A DNA stretch of 64,000 bases, from positions 1 to 64,000 of the forward strand of contig JAHLJZ010000015.1 of assembly GCA_025602915.1 (NCBI GenBank). The letters are read 5' to 3'. The position numbers and the translations under genes were made by a program. The notes under the pieces were generated by a model. The model was given only the letters and a program-made list of their open reading frames with translations. It had not been told where the DNA came from and did not search any database. This DNA comes from Paraphysoderma sedebokerense (taxonomy: Eukaryota > Blastocladiomycota > Physodermatomycetes > Physodermatales > Physodermataceae). Positions 1 through 13,520 of the stretch are shown piece by piece (positions within the stretch are counted from its first letter, which is position 1; every line of letters starts with the position of its first letter).

Positions 1-2439
1 TTCCCAAAGAGGAATGCCTGAAGTAAGGAGTTCCCAAGGTGGAACATCCAGTGGACAGGGTACCCAACGAGGTACACCTGCAATCGGGATCTCTGAAAAA
101 GGGGAGTCCCACGAAAGGATTTCCCAACGAGGAACATCCAGTGACGTACCAGTTGCCCAAAAAGAAACGGATCTAGTCCGTATATTGCGCGAGATAGATG
201 CTCCGCAAAGTCAAAGTAGGGAGATGAGCAACGACTCACCCCAGGGCGTAAAAGAAGTTCTGAGTACGGTCGAAATCCATCAGGAAGTACCTGAGGATAA
301 AGCAGCCGAAAAAGAGGCTGAAAAGGAAAAGCTTCGGGAACTGTATCAACACCTAGTCGCATTCATTGAACCTGTTACTGGAGCTCGCGAAGTACCGAGT
401 TTTGACGAAGTTTATCTCATGGTCGATAATATGATATCTGACGACGAAATTCCGAAGTCTGTGGAAGAAGCGATGAACTCTCCACATGCTGAAGAGTGGA
501 AAAAGGCAATGCAAGACGAACTTAATGCATTGAATCGTCGTAAAGTGTTTAAAGGCCCAATGAAAGTATCTAAAGGAAAGAAGTTAGTCAAATGCAAATG
601 GGTATTCGCACTGAAGCGTGATGCCGAAGGAAAGGTAACAAGGTTTAAGGCCAGATTAGTGGCTAAAGGATGCACACAACGTTTTGGAATCGATTACAAT
701 GAAACATACTCACCAGTGGTTGACTTGATAACATTACGGTTATTGATAGTCTTCTCACTGCATTATGGACTAGAAATCGATTCTATGGATGTGGTTACTG
801 CTTATCTTTATGGCGATATTGATACCGAAATTTACCTTGAAGTACCGGAAGGAATAGCGATTTCCGATGAATTGAAAAAGCAGAACCCTGGATTGAAGTT
901 GGAGAAAAGTTTATATGGCTTAAAGCAATCAGGTAAAGTATGGTATGAAACGCTGACAAAGTACCTGATCAGTCGAGGTTTTACCAATCTACGTATGAGT
1001 CCTTGTGTCTTCGTAAGACGAAAAGGGAATGATATTGCTATTGTCACGATCTATGTGGATGATTTGAACATATTCGGCACGAGACGAGCAATAGATGAGG
1101 TAAAGGCGGAAATGAAAAAACGATTTGAAATGAAAGATCTAGGGAAAATGAAATTTACGTTAGGAATGCAATTTGAGTATGTCAGAAACGGAATCTTCCT
1201 ACATCAATCAACTTACATCCGCCGATTGCTCGAGAAATTCAAAATGTCTGATTGCAATGGTCGAAGTAAACCTCTCGAAATTCGATCGATAGAGAGCGAT
1301 AAAGACATTTACGGTCCTAGGAAACAGGGGGAGGAGATGTTAGGTTCGCAGTATCCGTACATGAGTCTTATCGGGGCTTTACTATACCTTGCAACAACTT
1401 GCCGACCCGATATATCGTTCTCTGTATCATTGTTAGCAAGATACAGTACAGACCCTACTATGAGACATTGGCAAGGAGGTAAAGCGATATTGAGATACCT
1501 TAAAGAAACTATCAATTACGGAATATTCTTTGAGAAAAGAAGAGATTTTAGTATCGCTGGTTTTGCAGACGCAGGTTACCTTAGTGACATGACACGCGGT
1601 AAATCGCAAACAGGTTATCTTTTCACAGCGATGGGGAGCGCCGTAGCATGGAAATCAACGAAACAGTCTACAGCGGCTCCTTCAACTTCTCATGCCGAAA
1701 TCATCGCTTTATACGAAGCAACAAAAGAATGCGTCTGGATTAAACGATTTATGACTACCCTCCATGAAACATGTCGTCTTGATTTCAATCCGAGTCCTAT
1801 CACCATCTATGAGGACAATTCTGCTGTCGTTTATCAAGTGAAAGCAGGTCTTATCAAAAATGACATAACGAAACATCTCAACCCAAAATTCTTTTGGATG
1901 GCAGATTTAGATGGGATTGATATCGACGTAACAAGAATCAAATCTCAAGAAAATGTGGCAGATATTCACACGAAGACTGTGGGTACAACGTTGTTACAAA
2001 GACATTGTCTGAAAATGGGTTTATTAAGTCTTGATTCATTGACTAATGTCAATGATTAGTGGATGTTTGGTTAACTCTTAATGTCGGAGAACGACCGTTT
2101 TTATCCCAACGGGTTTTTGAGGTCGCCGTAGAGAAGCCCAGACGTCTACTATGGAATATTTTGATATAACTATGGTTAATCATACGCGGCCAAGGGGGAG
2201 TGTTAAGAATGAAATAAGGTGTGGCCGCGTGATCCTTAGAAACTACGATTAATGGTAACTTCTTGTGACCGGAATGACATCATAATGTATTCCTGATTAA
2301 GTGTATGTTTGTATGTTGTATATACCTAGCGGAGTAACTGTAATAACTAAGAAATACTGAGACAAAGTATATTACTGATAACGAGCTATTGGACCATATT
2401 TTCAATACAACTCAACTCTCAAATAAACCAGAGCCCACA
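1..2439 (+). mobile_element. Ty1/copia LTR retrotransposon, 3' part
   Basis: This is the 3' portion of a copia-superfamily LTR retrotransposon whose 5' part lies outside the window. The open frame 14..2059 carries the pol end: a short Gln/Gly/Ser-rich repetitive linker, then reverse transcriptase (YSPVVD, SLYGLKQS and the YVDD active-site box) and a copia-type RNase H (SHAEIIAL, EDNSAV, ADIHTK). RT preceding RNase H at the 3' end of the frame is the usual copia layout. A purine-rich tract (near 2191-2200) sits directly before the 3' LTR. The visible part of the frame looks whole, and the age cannot be judged because the 5' LTR is absent from the window. Confidence 0.93.
2201..2439 (+). repeat. 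3' LTR of the copia element (end approximate)
   Basis: The LTR begins with TG directly after a purine tract, as expected for a copia 3' LTR. The right end is placed at a CA near 2439, but no second copy is in the window to confirm it, so the boundary may be off by tens of bases. Confidence 0.6.
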
Positions 2440-3037
2440 AAATGATCGTCCACAAATTATTATGTCTGCTTTATTACTATTCCTGAGCTGCAATTTTGCT
2501 GACGTCTTGTTTTCCCCTCCTGCTGCCTGCAACAAGAATCTCAACAAGACATATGCCAAATTTCAACTGCGTCCGTTACCCCATTGAGAGTCGAGCTGAA
2601 TCTTAGCAAAGCTATGGTTCAAACTTCAATAGCAATAAATCTATATTCTTCACTGTTCCCTGTCATCGACTTCAACTTGAAACTGTCACTAATCCGGACT
2701 TCATGCACAACTGATTTGTGATTTCAATGGCGCAATAAAAGTCATAATTTGTTCCCGTGCTGCTCACAACCCACAATTCAAAAAACTTACATATTGCAAT
2801 CAGCACAAGAAATAAAAAATAAAAAGAACGCACAACACTAAATGTACAATGCGCGGAGCTACTTTGTCGTGCGCTAAAGGTACGAGTTAGGCTCGGAGAG
2901 TTCATCAGTCAATTTATCTTCAGATAAATGTCGTCAGTTCGGTCGGGCACCTCGACTTTTTTTATTCCTGATCTTCTACCTTCTTTATCTTCCTGAACCT
3001 TGCTACTTAGGTGGTATATGCACAGACAAAATAAGCC
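2440..3037. other. Intergenic stretch, no gene seen
   Basis: Between the copia LTR and the stress-protein gene no supported exon was found. The short reading frames here have no recognisable motif. The right part presumably contains the promoter of the downstream gene. Confidence 0.5.
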
Positions 3038-4237
3038 ATGTTGGGAAACAATTCAGTTACAGCCAATCATTCGATGTCCTCGCAACTTGGATCGCCAACA
3101 CTTCATTCCGAAAGAACAGCTGACATTTATGAGCCAGTGTATTTGCATCGTCATGAAGAACAGCATATTGAAAGAACAATCGCAATTGCGATTGGTAATG
3201 TCGTTTCGTTCTTAGTCTCTTGTCAGTGATTGACTTACGGAGTGACTTGACTTATAAGACCAATCGGAATACTCCGCTTACGCTGTGCATTATGCTCTTA
3301 AAAACGTACTGAGAAAAGAGACCGACCTAGTTGTATTACTGAATGTGAGGTATGATTGTATAATCGTCGCCGTATATCATGAATATGCACATAATTAACT
3401 TTCATATTCTGACATAAATCGGCCCGTGAATATTAGACCACAAGTGACAGTTCCAGGTAGAGCCAACTCGTCAAATCTTACAACAATTACAAAGCTTTTG
3501 AATAACATTTTCGACATTATATGTGATAGCAGGCCCATACGGTAAGTTCTCCTATTCTTTGCTTAAAAATGATATGTAAGTTTAAGATTGATTCGATATT
3601 TGCCATATCATTCATTTTCATCAATTGATGAAATATTATACAACAAAATACATTTTATTTACTGTTTACAGGCACAACGTATATGGACTTTACAGATTAC
3701 CTTGCCGAAATAGAAGCCAAAAATCGAGAAAAATCGCATGAGCTGTTACACTTGTTTGGCAGACAATTAAAGAAAGAAGGAGTATGTAAATTTACGGTTC
3801 ATTATTTACAACGGAAAATAGTAACAATAATTTGCGATTTTCAAACGGCAGATATCAGTCAAAGCTATTGCTTTGCGCGGTGACCCAAGTAATCTTAAAG
3901 TTTCTTACAATTTAGATCGAGTTTCATTGAAATTCATTGAATACTCTTCGTAGGAACGGAGATCATGCGCAAACTGAATGAACTTAAGCCAGACATGTTG
4001 ATTCTAGGCAGTCGCGGTTTAGGAGCGATTAAGCGAATGTTCTTGGGAAGTACCAGGTATTCTATGTTCACATGTGCTTCGCTTGAATACATACAATACT
4101 CCGAAAAATCAACTAGGAAATAACATCTCATTTTTTCATGGTTTCTCAGCGATTATATAGTCCATCACGCACAATTTCCTACATTAATCGTTCATTCACG
4201 AACCGGTGTAGAAGAAAGAAGACAGCCAACGAAGTAG
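3038..4237 (+). CDS. Universal stress protein (UspA-family) domain protein
   Basis: A small cytosolic nucleotide-binding protein of the universal stress family, about 204 aa. Exons: 3038-3194, 3259-3349, 3437-3456, 3533-3541, 3672-3781, 3852-3888, 3954-4056 and 4150-4237, summing to 615 nt with all phases compatible. The product reads DQSEYSAYAVHYALKN after a 52-residue leader, then VRPQVTVPGPYGTTYMDF, KAIALRGDP and the C-terminal ATP-binding signature GSRGLGAIKRMFLGST, which fits G-2x-G-9x-G-S/T. Exon 4 is only 9 nt (GC CCA TAC G) and supplies most of the conserved GPYG; reading through without it breaks the frame. The gene is convergent with the racemase gene, 76 bp apart. Physiological role is unknown beyond the family's general link to stress. 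Confidence 0.88.
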
Positions 4238-4313
4238 TGTCAGTAGAGTTTGATGATTTAGTGATAGTATAGCAAATGCAAACTTTAAAAATATATTGAG
4301 CCCATGAATACTG

Positions 4314-5791
4314 CTAAAGCTTTGCTTTCACTTTTGACTCATTTGCCTGAATAACAATACCCCTTTGCAAGCACTCCATAATGTTTCCGTCACTGACTCC
4401 AAACATTTTTAGTACCCGTACAGAGTCCTTTCCTTTGAGTAATGGAACTGCCGGCCCTTCACTGCTCCCAGGAGTTCTGCTGAGATCCGGTGCTATGACA
4501 TTTTCTGGTTTGATTTCATCCATTGCCAATACAGGAGCAACACAGGCATCCGTTCCACTAAAACAGTCCACCCATTCATTGCGTGTTTTTTGCATAAAAA
4601 TGTCCTGTAGTGACTGCGACATTTGCATCCATTTCGGGGAGGAAAATTGCGGGGTATTCGTAAGAACATTCAGCGCATCTTTGTTTTCCGAACAGCTCTG
4701 TAAGATTGAAATCATAGTTTGGTAGAACTGCGGTTCAAGGGCGCCGCTATTGAAAAAAAATGATAAGTAGCTGTTTTATTCAACAATAACCGAACCAATA
4801 GGATACATACACAGAGATGTATTTTCCATCTGCCCCAAAATATTTAACAAAGAGAATTAACAAATCAATCTGAATATAAATTAAAGAAATGATCGACCAA
4901 ACCTTTGGTCTTGTAAGTACGATAGAAAGGAGCTTGTTGACCATTCAACACATCTAACAAAGGATTGGCACTCGTTTGGAATAAACTGGTGGCGAGATAC
5001 TGAACACCGCTCACCATATTTGCATCGATTACTTGTCCTTTTCCAGAGCGCTGACGCTCAAATAGAGCTAATAAAATACCTATGACCAAGACGAATGACC
5101 CTCCGGCGAAATCGGCCAACAAATTATATGGCGGGGATGGAGCCGCGTCCTCCGAGCGAAGTTTCTATATTGAAATGTTGAGATGATGGGCTTTTTATCG
5201 GACGGTCAAAGATACGAATTGGAATGTTAATGTACATACAGACAATATCCCGGATAATGCGAGGTAATTTATATCATGTCCTGCCATTTGTCCGTACACA
5301 GAATCTGCGCCTTTATCATCAGCTCAATGGCCAAAACACAAAGATAGGCTAAAATCTGCTTACCATGGCGGGGATATCCGGTCAATCTGGCAAATATGAG
5401 TCTTTCGTTTAATTTCTGACATACATTAGGGCCTAAACCCAGCTTTTCGAGTACCCCAGGCCGGTATGGATCGAGGACCACGTCGGCCTTGGATATGAGG
5501 TGCTTGGCCAAATTCACACCATCGAGTTCTTTCAGATTAACGCATATGGAGAGTTTTTTCCTGATTGTTTAATGGTAGAATAAGCATGAAGCATCATTGT
5601 GTAGATATCGCAGAAAAGAGTTGAGAGTACCTGGTCAGAGTATCGAATTGCTCCAACCCAGATTTCACACTGTCAACACGAATGACGGTCGCTCCAAAGT
5701 CTGCAAGAATCATTCCACAGAGAGGAGCAGGAGCAAGTCCTGCAAATTCAATCACTGTCACACCAGATAGAGGAGGGTTGGACGTAGTCAT
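4314..5791 (-). CDS. Alpha-methylacyl-CoA racemase (CoA-transferase family III)
   Basis: Predicted to epimerise 2-methyl-branched acyl-CoA esters, letting the (R) forms enter beta-oxidation in mitochondria or peroxisomes. Exons on the minus strand: 5631-5791, 5364-5560, 5240-5280, 4903-5164, 4811-4829 and 4314-4746 (1113 nt, 370 aa), close to the roughly 380 aa typical of the family. The family fingerprint [14 protein letters not shown] is near the N terminus. The catalytic pair is visible as His121 in GHDINY and Asp151 in LLADFAGG. Exon 5 is only 19 nt and supplies the conserved DGKYISV turn. No C-terminal SKL peroxisomal signal is seen (the end is KVKAKL, a possible weak variant). A formyl-CoA-type transferase is the main alternative, but the catalytic His/Asp context favours the racemase. 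Confidence 0.92.
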
Positions 5792-6027
5792 GAATGGTAT
5801 CCCAAGGTGGGAGGTGTGGAGCAGTTTCAATCGGGGGGCGGAAATCCGCCAATGTAAAATCAATTATAATGCCATAAATAAAATTAATTGTATATACAAA
5901 ATGATGGATTAGCGAATAATGTTACACCTAATCTCGCCTTTCATAAATAGGAAAATACTGCTTGTATAATACAATTCGAATTATATTAATGGGTTATCTA
6001 GTTAAATTAAGCCCAACGACTATTCGT

Positions 6028-9000
6028 CTAGAATGCCTTACTCTCTCTTTTCTCTTCAACGGTTTCCAACGCCCTCGACGGAACATAAATATCATTTCCA
6101 ATTCGACTCTCTTCTTGTCCATGTGGGTGACTACCTTCGCCAAAGACTCGCTCCATTTCTGTCATTATACCCGCAGCCCAAGTAGACACTGTGGAAGCTG
6201 GTCGCTTCGAACCTGGGAATGTGGATGAGGAGCCGGCAACCGTAGAAGGATTTGTAAAATTCTGCAAAACTCTTGATAGCGTCGCAGACTTACGGAGTGA
6301 CTTGAATGAATCCGCAGTTGGACTTGTTACAACAGCCTTTGAAATTCTGTTGTTATCTACGTTATCTTCGTAAAATATTCGATCTTTTTTGTCTTCTCTT
6401 GAAAACGCGAAACCGGTGTTGGCAATCGCAGTGTTAGATTGAGCATCGAATATCACGGATTTGGCAGAACTACGATGGGATATACCCGAATTTGATGACT
6501 TTTGAAGCGACAGTCCACGGCTGACTGTTTGTATTTTGGGTACTGCGTTATCTGCAAGGTTTGTAGTTGATATTGGTGGCATATGGATATCGACGTTTTG
6601 TTGTGAACTCTGAATCGAAGGGTTTGATGAGTTCGGTGTTTCGTATGACGCATACATATCGATTTGCGAAACAGTGGGTAGTGAGGCCGGAGAGTCTGTG
6701 GTATGCGTGGGAGCATGATCAAGGACCGCTTCAGCAGGCGTAGTAATAATTTCTATCTGACCTGTTTTCTGCAAACTTTCATTCTGTAATTTTTGAATGT
6801 TGTCTGGTATATTCAGAATTACTCGATCTTTCTCGCTTGCCTTTTGAACTTCATTGATTTTATCGGTCGTGACAGGCTTCAGCTCTACCTCATTCAGTCG
6901 TTTCGAACCAAACTTTTGAATTTCTCGAATGATGTCGATATCAGTCGGTGAGAAGGTCGCATGCATATATTTCGCGAGGAAATTTGGAAGAAGGCATGTG
7001 ACTGTAGTTAAAATTATGGTTAAGAAGAAGGTTGCTTCATTGTATACAATCTCGACGAGACCGTAATATCCACCGAATGGCATGCTGGAGTAAATCGGAA
7101 TATATATGATTGAACTGAAGGCGCATACGAAAATTCCAACGAAGACAATCCAAGTCCAATTGTGGATGTTCATTCCAACGTAAACATTTGCTGTGATAAT
7201 GACAGTCGATGCAACGGCAGCGGTAAATTCATGTTTTGAGACTTCTTGACCAGTCGGATTCACAACGCCCGAAACATAAATGAAGTATGGTCCCCAGAAT
7301 GAGATGAGAGATTGATATACTGCATCCAAAACGAAGCGCCAAAATCGGCTGTGTGTATACAATGTTTGTCTTATCCCCATCCGATAAACCTCAGCATACT
7401 TGATGCACGATTCTGGTGTAATATCTTGGTCGAATATTCCTATTCAAATCGGTACGACACTTGTTAGTTACACATCAGATCAATCGTCCAAAGTTGATAT
7501 ACCTTGCACAATAACTGGAAGAACAGTGAAAATCATGTTATAAAACATGAGATATGTGTAATCGTACATGAGTTCCGCTGAGAATCTGAGGAGCGGCTAA
7601 ATTAGCACAATTTTCATTGAAGCATGAAAAACATTAAAAGCGACGAACCCAGCATGAATTTGATACCAGAACATCACGAAAACCCACACTATATTTTTAT
7701 AAAAGAAATTCATTATCATAGATGCTATCCTAAAATAGCTCCACCGACCATGGACGAGTATTAGTTTCGTAAGGTACCGAAACTGCGAAAAGGAGTAATC
7801 AGCGGCTAACGCTGCTTGAACTCCCTCTTCACCGGAAATGCCAATGCCCACATCCGCTTCCTTTTCATTGACGGAACATGTGAGTTCAAGTTACGATATA
7901 TCAAACATTATCTCCCTTTACCTGTATCATAGAAACATCATTTGCACCATCTCCAATCGCTAACGTCATTACTCCTAAGGTTCTCCGAACTAACGCTACA
8001 ACTTGGGCTTTCTGCAAGGGCGAAACACGACAGCAAATAACAGATTTACACTTCGTGCACAACGCTAGAAATTCGTCCCGACATCCGGATGATAGACAGT
8101 GGGAAAGTGTAGCCCCGTCAACGATTAACGCGTACGTGAGGTGAGGATCGAACAAAAACTTTGTCATTGTGTCCTTAATTTGCTTCAAAACAGACGGTTT
8201 ATCATTGGCCTTCAACTGGATCAACACCATTTCGGCGGTGAGTAGATTGCAAGAGAATCCAATGTTGATAGCCGTTTCAACCTGATGGAGTTCGAAGTGG
8301 CATAAACTTTAGCCAAGCCCGATAACCAAAAACAACTTCTCAGCCTACCTTGTCACCAGTCAATACCCATAACTTAATTCCTGCCTGTGCAAGCTTTGCA
8401 ATTGTGTCGGGTACGCCGTCTTGTAACTTATCTTCGATCGCAGTTGCCCCTATCAAAGTCAATTCCTTTTCAATTTCTTCAGCAACTGCGGCTATCTTCT
8501 CCTCTCTTTTTTCAATCGCAGTGGCTGCAGCGTGGTATTTCACTTGAAACTCACTATACTCCTTCGCAGACAAGTTACGATACGCAAGGCAGAGTGTTCG
8601 GAGACCTGCATAAAGAAATGTAAGTATTTTGCATAGGGCACTCAATATAGGACTCCAAAGATGTGATCCCAAAATCTACCTTCGTTTGCAAACTCTTCAA
8701 GATCCTGCATCGTCTGATCCTTTAGCATATTCTGGCCTTGTTTTAAACGTTCGTAAATGACTGAATCGGCCCCTTTAGAAAAAAGCACAATCTCGCCTTC
8801 ATTGTCGTGTTTGTCATCGATCGCATTTTCACCGCCCAGTTTTTTCAGGATCATACTCATTCGTTTTCTGGTACTATTAAACTCCAAGGTACACAATACT
8901 TTCCATTTCACAGTACGGCCCATTATGTCTAAAAAAATCACGTTCTGCTCGTTTTTAAGAAAAGTGAATCCCATATCTCTAGCAGTACTAACTAAAGCTG

Positions 9001-10896
9001 CTTCATCGGGGGACTGAGCTTTGTATACAATAACCTTTCTTTTGTCGGATGAATCTTTGATGTCTGCAATCACGGAATGGCATGTAGCTAGCAACATGAA
9101 AAACATTTCAATCATATTCTTTTGGTACGAGCCGTGCATCTCGCCTTTTAAATGTCGAAATATAGTCGGATCAACGAATGTATTGTGATTTGAAATATAC
9201 GGGTTGTCGTATATGCTATTCCGTTCAACCTTCATCGCCGCAATCGCCGCTTCAACTTGAGATGAATCTGAGTCGGCGGTGGGTATCCCGTAGATAAAAC
9301 CGTTAATTGAGCATCGACGGAATTCCATAACGTTTTGCGTCAACGTTCCAGTCTTATCGGAAAAGATGTATTCAATTTGGCCTAGCAATAGTCCATGGTA
9401 AAGTTAATTTCATATAGGAATGTAAGCAAATGTTGACTTAAGAAACTGTACCTAAGTCATCAGAGATAGTCCATGTCTTCGGTACACAGGTTTTATCTGA
9501 TTTTTCGTAATACATGTCTAAATCGGAATAAATAAAAAACGCCTGACATCATTCAGAAGTTAGGAATGTATTGCTCCGGCTGTAAAATAAAGGAATATCT
9601 CACCTGCAATGTCTTAACAAACTCAATGCTGATGTATAGACTGATAGGAACAATATTCTGGAAAATCACTAGTGATGCCCAAAAAGTATTGAAGCCGTTA
9701 TCGAATGGTTTGGCTTTAGTTTCATTAAAAAATTTGGCATTGTTATATCCAAAAACCCAGAACATGTCACTGAGTTGAGCACTGGAAGATGCACAAATAA
9801 CACACAATATAAATAAAATGACGAAATTAAAAGAAATTTCTCGATTCATTGCGCGATCGATTCTAGATCGTTTCGATGGGGTTTCGCCAGAGTTAAGGAT
9901 CATTTTGGTATGGATACCAGTATATGCAACAATCCCTATTACCCATTCTGTGTTTCGTAGGATGGAGCCACGGAGGAGAAGAGAGTCGATGGTGACCGGA
10001 ATGGTAACTGGGGCTGCATTTGGTGATGCTGCTGGTATTGAGATGGTACCAGAATATGCATATAGGTTGATATCCGGCGACTCAGAATCTATGCAAAACT
10101 TAGTCGAGGCGCAATCGGAAGCAGTTTTCAAATGCGAAAGCTCTTGAATCCCTTGTCTCAATTTAAGATTCGTCTCGCCGTCTAGATTTTTGGTTTCCAC
10201 ATACGCGACATTATTCGGTTCTGATGTCGATAATATGATCACATCGGCTGGAATCAGTTCATTGTCTCTAATTTTCACAAAGTCACCAACTTGTATATTA
10301 GCCCATTCCGTCGGTCCAAATTCTGGCGGCTGTGAGTTGATGGGTGTGTTTTCCAATGGGGCAACCGATCTGTTTAAAAATCTGGTTAACGTATTTTTCC
10401 AAGAGGATGTGACATCTACAATATTCCAATTTTTCCAATTTTTCAAAGTCAAAGTTTCAGTTTTGTTGACTTGATTGTCATTGATATGCCTTTTATAGTC
10501 TTCGAATCCGTCTTTTAGTGCAGTGATGCTGACAATCGTAAGAAGCGGAACAGCACTCAAAATCGGAACGGTTGTACCAATCGACGGGAACGCTTGAAGG
10601 ATGATAATAAGTAGGAAATAGAGATTGGCAATTCGAGAAAACTGAAAAAGAATATTTTTAGGGATGAAGTTGACCACAGTGTACTTTGATGTTCGAATTC
10701 TATTCTCTGGATAAACTTCAGGTGGCGGAGAATTAGCGTCCGGCGGAATATTGACTTGGATTCGTCGTGGACAATGTATGCAATGAACAGATAGTGTATT
10801 AGATTTCTTTGCTCCTAAGGGGAACCATTTTTTGCTTTTTCTATTGGATTTTGCAGAATTTGGCGACGGTGGTGCCGAACTTGATGGGGAACTCAT
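6028..10896 (-). CDS. P4-type ATPase (phospholipid flippase), Dnf1/Dnf2-like
   Basis: An integral membrane pump that moves phospholipids from the exoplasmic to the cytosolic leaflet, usually with a Cdc50-family subunit. Exons: 9604-10896, 9452-9542, 8680-9381, 8349-8605, 7922-8281, 7649-7860, 7503-7585 and 6028-7439, giving 4410 nt and 1469 aa. Visible landmarks in order: N-terminal NRIRTSKYT, actuator loop DGET (239-242), phosphorylation site DKTGTLT (Asp470), GDGAND hinge (891-896), then [11 protein letters not shown] and the C-terminal membrane helices. The roughly 250-residue cytosolic tail is Ser/Thr-rich. The segment [12 protein letters not shown] followed by [18 protein letters not shown] is characteristic of the Dnf1/Dnf2 subgroup. 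It is not a cation-type P-ATPase, since the PISLYISIE segment in M4 is flippase-like. Transport substrate is not deducible from sequence. Confidence 0.95.
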
Positions 10897-11765
10897 TGTT
10901 GGGGCGAACCTTTCGTCGACACTGAAGCAAAAACTGTCGCCTTAGTATCTCTATCAATTCACAACTACTATGGCAGCGAAGGCGAAGATGAAGTAGTTGT
11001 TATCCCTGTGTATTCAAGAAATGTAGGGTGTTCGCCGCTTCGCTAGTAAGGCAGGAGGAGAGATACACCTAATAACGACAATAAACAGAAGTACTGTATC
11101 TTTCCGCATTAGTCAATGGCGCAATACCCTATATTACTATCTATTAGATTTAAATATATCTGGACAATTCCTTAAAGAATTGCCACAGTCTAGATTAAGC
11201 GCATCATCAAAGAACTATCCCAATAGCCACCGCAGCCACCGAGAAACGCGATAAAATGATGAAAGAGAGATGGAAACCATACCTTGGATAGAGCAATGAT
11301 GTATCCTCGCAACTCAAAGCTCAATGCGGATATGTCAAATTTGAATAAAAGTATCTAAGTAATCCCTGGCTAACGAAGATATTTATCGCTAAGTGCCTTC
11401 TCGCATGCCTCCTTCGAAGTCGCGAATTTGTTGACCACAAAACGCAAATGCCATTGTGCCAACAGCCAAACTCATTTGAACGGAGGCAGTACGGAGGCAC
11501 CGAGGGCACACATTGGTGCAAATTCGATATGTGCTATAGGGAAGAAAGAGTTTTCTGCTGTTGCCGATAGCATTGTTTTCCGAGTTGATCACTCCTGAAG
11601 GAAGATCGATTGAATACTATTAGATACTACTCTCACCGTCTCACGTTCCTCATAGTCATGAGAAGGGGCGATGATTTTCACTCTATGTCAATGGTTTCTA
11701 ATGTTATTAAAATATACATAGACATTACAGATAATAATACAGAATGATGATGTTAATAGTTAATT
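10897..11765. other. Intergenic, possible small minus-strand ORF
   Basis: This region lies between the flippase start and the end of the first symporter gene, so it should hold the flippase promoter. A minus-strand frame at 11392-11592 (67 aa, containing MSLAVGTMAFAFCGQQIRD) could be a small hydrophobic protein, but no family was recognised and no supporting splice pattern was found. It is not called as a gene. Confidence 0.3.
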
Positions 11766-13520
11766 CTAGATATCTTTCCCATTTTCCAAATCTACGTCGT
11801 CTCCGTCTTCAGCATCAGGGGGAAGGGGATTTCGCTTCGACACCACTTGAGCACAGTACATGTCACCAAGAACATTCAGAGCGGTTTGAGGACGCTGTAA
11901 ATAAAAAAACAATTGTTAAATTTTATCCGATATCACTATAAGTAAAAAGACGGTTTTCCAAAGTTATTTAAGATACTTACGTCTGCCAGCCAATCGATGG
12001 CTATGATTAACCCAAAAAGACCATTGATAGGTACACCAACTGTTTGCAAAATCAAAATATGGAAAACCAGCCCAGCCGATGGAATAGGACTTGCGCCGAT
12101 AGCTAGTTCAGTGGATAAGAAGAAAGATTTAGCATTCCTTTTCGAGTATAGCAAAATGATTCAGATTGATAAAGAAAGCACGAACCTGAAAGAGCTGATG
12201 TTAAACCAATGAGAATCATTTTCGGTATCGTCACTTGAATTCCATTCGCTAAACTCAAAAATATAGCTGTTGAAGCAAATCCGATCGCGGCTCCATCCAT
12301 ATTACAGACTGTGCCCTATAGAACGGAACGGATTAAAAAATGCGACTCAAATTTATCATTCCGGATGAACATACCAGTGGGATCACAAATTTTGATATGG
12401 CGCTCGGTACTCCTAATTTTTTGCAGCATTCTAAGGTCACAGACATTGTAGCAGCGCTACTAGACGTTCCCACAGCCGTCATCATAGCTGGTACCATTCG
12501 GGGCAAATTCTTGATTCCGAATTGACGAGAAAACCCGAAAATCAGAACCTGATAATTGATAAACAAGTGAAATGCAATCCCCGCCCATTGCGTGATTAGG
12601 AGAATGCCGACGAATTGCAATAATGTTGAAAGCGAGATCGTGAGCAATGGTGGAACAAGAAGAAAGTAGATGCCAAATGGGGACAGCCAGATTAATGCCG
12701 TAATAATCTTTGTGAGTATGTGGGTGACTTCGTTTGTGAGCTCAAGAATTGGGGATGGCTTCTTAACTCCATCGTACATTAATATTCCGACGACAATGCC
12801 GGTGACGATGACTGCAAATGCAATATGAATTACATTAGTTCTAGAAATTAGTATTAGAGGGACTGTGGGTATACGCACTAGCTAATAGCTCTTCATTTGC
12901 GGCGGCCTTGACAACATTCGATGGGAGTAGTGATGTGAAAATCCCGATGACTTGTTCTGTTACCGTTATAGTTTTCAAATCCTTTCTAGTTTCGGAAGCC
13001 GTTTGGGTAACATCCGCGGGAATGTCATCTGGGTTAATTGGGACCACATTCGGAACTAATATCAATGCCGAGGCCACAATCCCGGTGGCAACCGCGAATA
13101 ATGTCGTCAACAAGTAAAAACTTAGAGTAGTTTTAATGATTCCGTTTTTCAATTTCGCGCCATCCACACCGTCGTCGTCCCCTCCTTTTATCTTTTTCAT
13201 ATAATCCATGGAAAGAATCATATTAGTCAAGACCAGGGGAATTACAATCGCTTTCAGAGCTAAGAGATGAGTTAGGTTAGTAACCGACAGAATATTGCAC
13301 CAAGCAGTCTTAGAAGAAACCAAGAAGGATTACCTTTCAACCAGAGAGCCCCTGGCAATGCAATAAGTTTCACCACATCTTCTGATACTTTGATTTCAAG
13401 ATGATTTAATAATAATCCTAAACCAACCGCGCATATCACTGCAATTATAATACTGAAGGTGCCTCCGGGTTTCAACAACTCCATCAGGCGACTCCGCGAT
13501 TTCGAAACTGTCTTAGTCAT
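11766..13520 (-). CDS. Dicarboxylate/amino acid:cation symporter (SLC1/DAACS), copy A
   Basis: A secondary transporter of the glutamate/dicarboxylate symporter family, predicted to use a sodium or proton gradient to import acidic amino acids or C4-dicarboxylates. Exons: 13334-13520, 12879-13259, 12375-12811, 12186-12315, 11981-12102 and 11766-11894, total 1386 nt, 461 aa. Family marks are the serine-rich re-entrant loop SSSAATMSVTLEC, the NMDGAA motif of TM7 (NMDGTA in bacterial relatives) and ASPIPSAG in the second hairpin. About eight hydrophobic segments are present. It is the downstream member of a tandem pair with copy B. Exon 3 starts at an acceptor inside an apparently open frame; this choice was fixed by alignment with copy B. 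Confidence 0.92.

Noticed and set aside
4381-4725. Plus-strand 114-aa frame opposite the racemase
   Set aside because: It is an antisense shadow of the racemase's last exon, with no motif.
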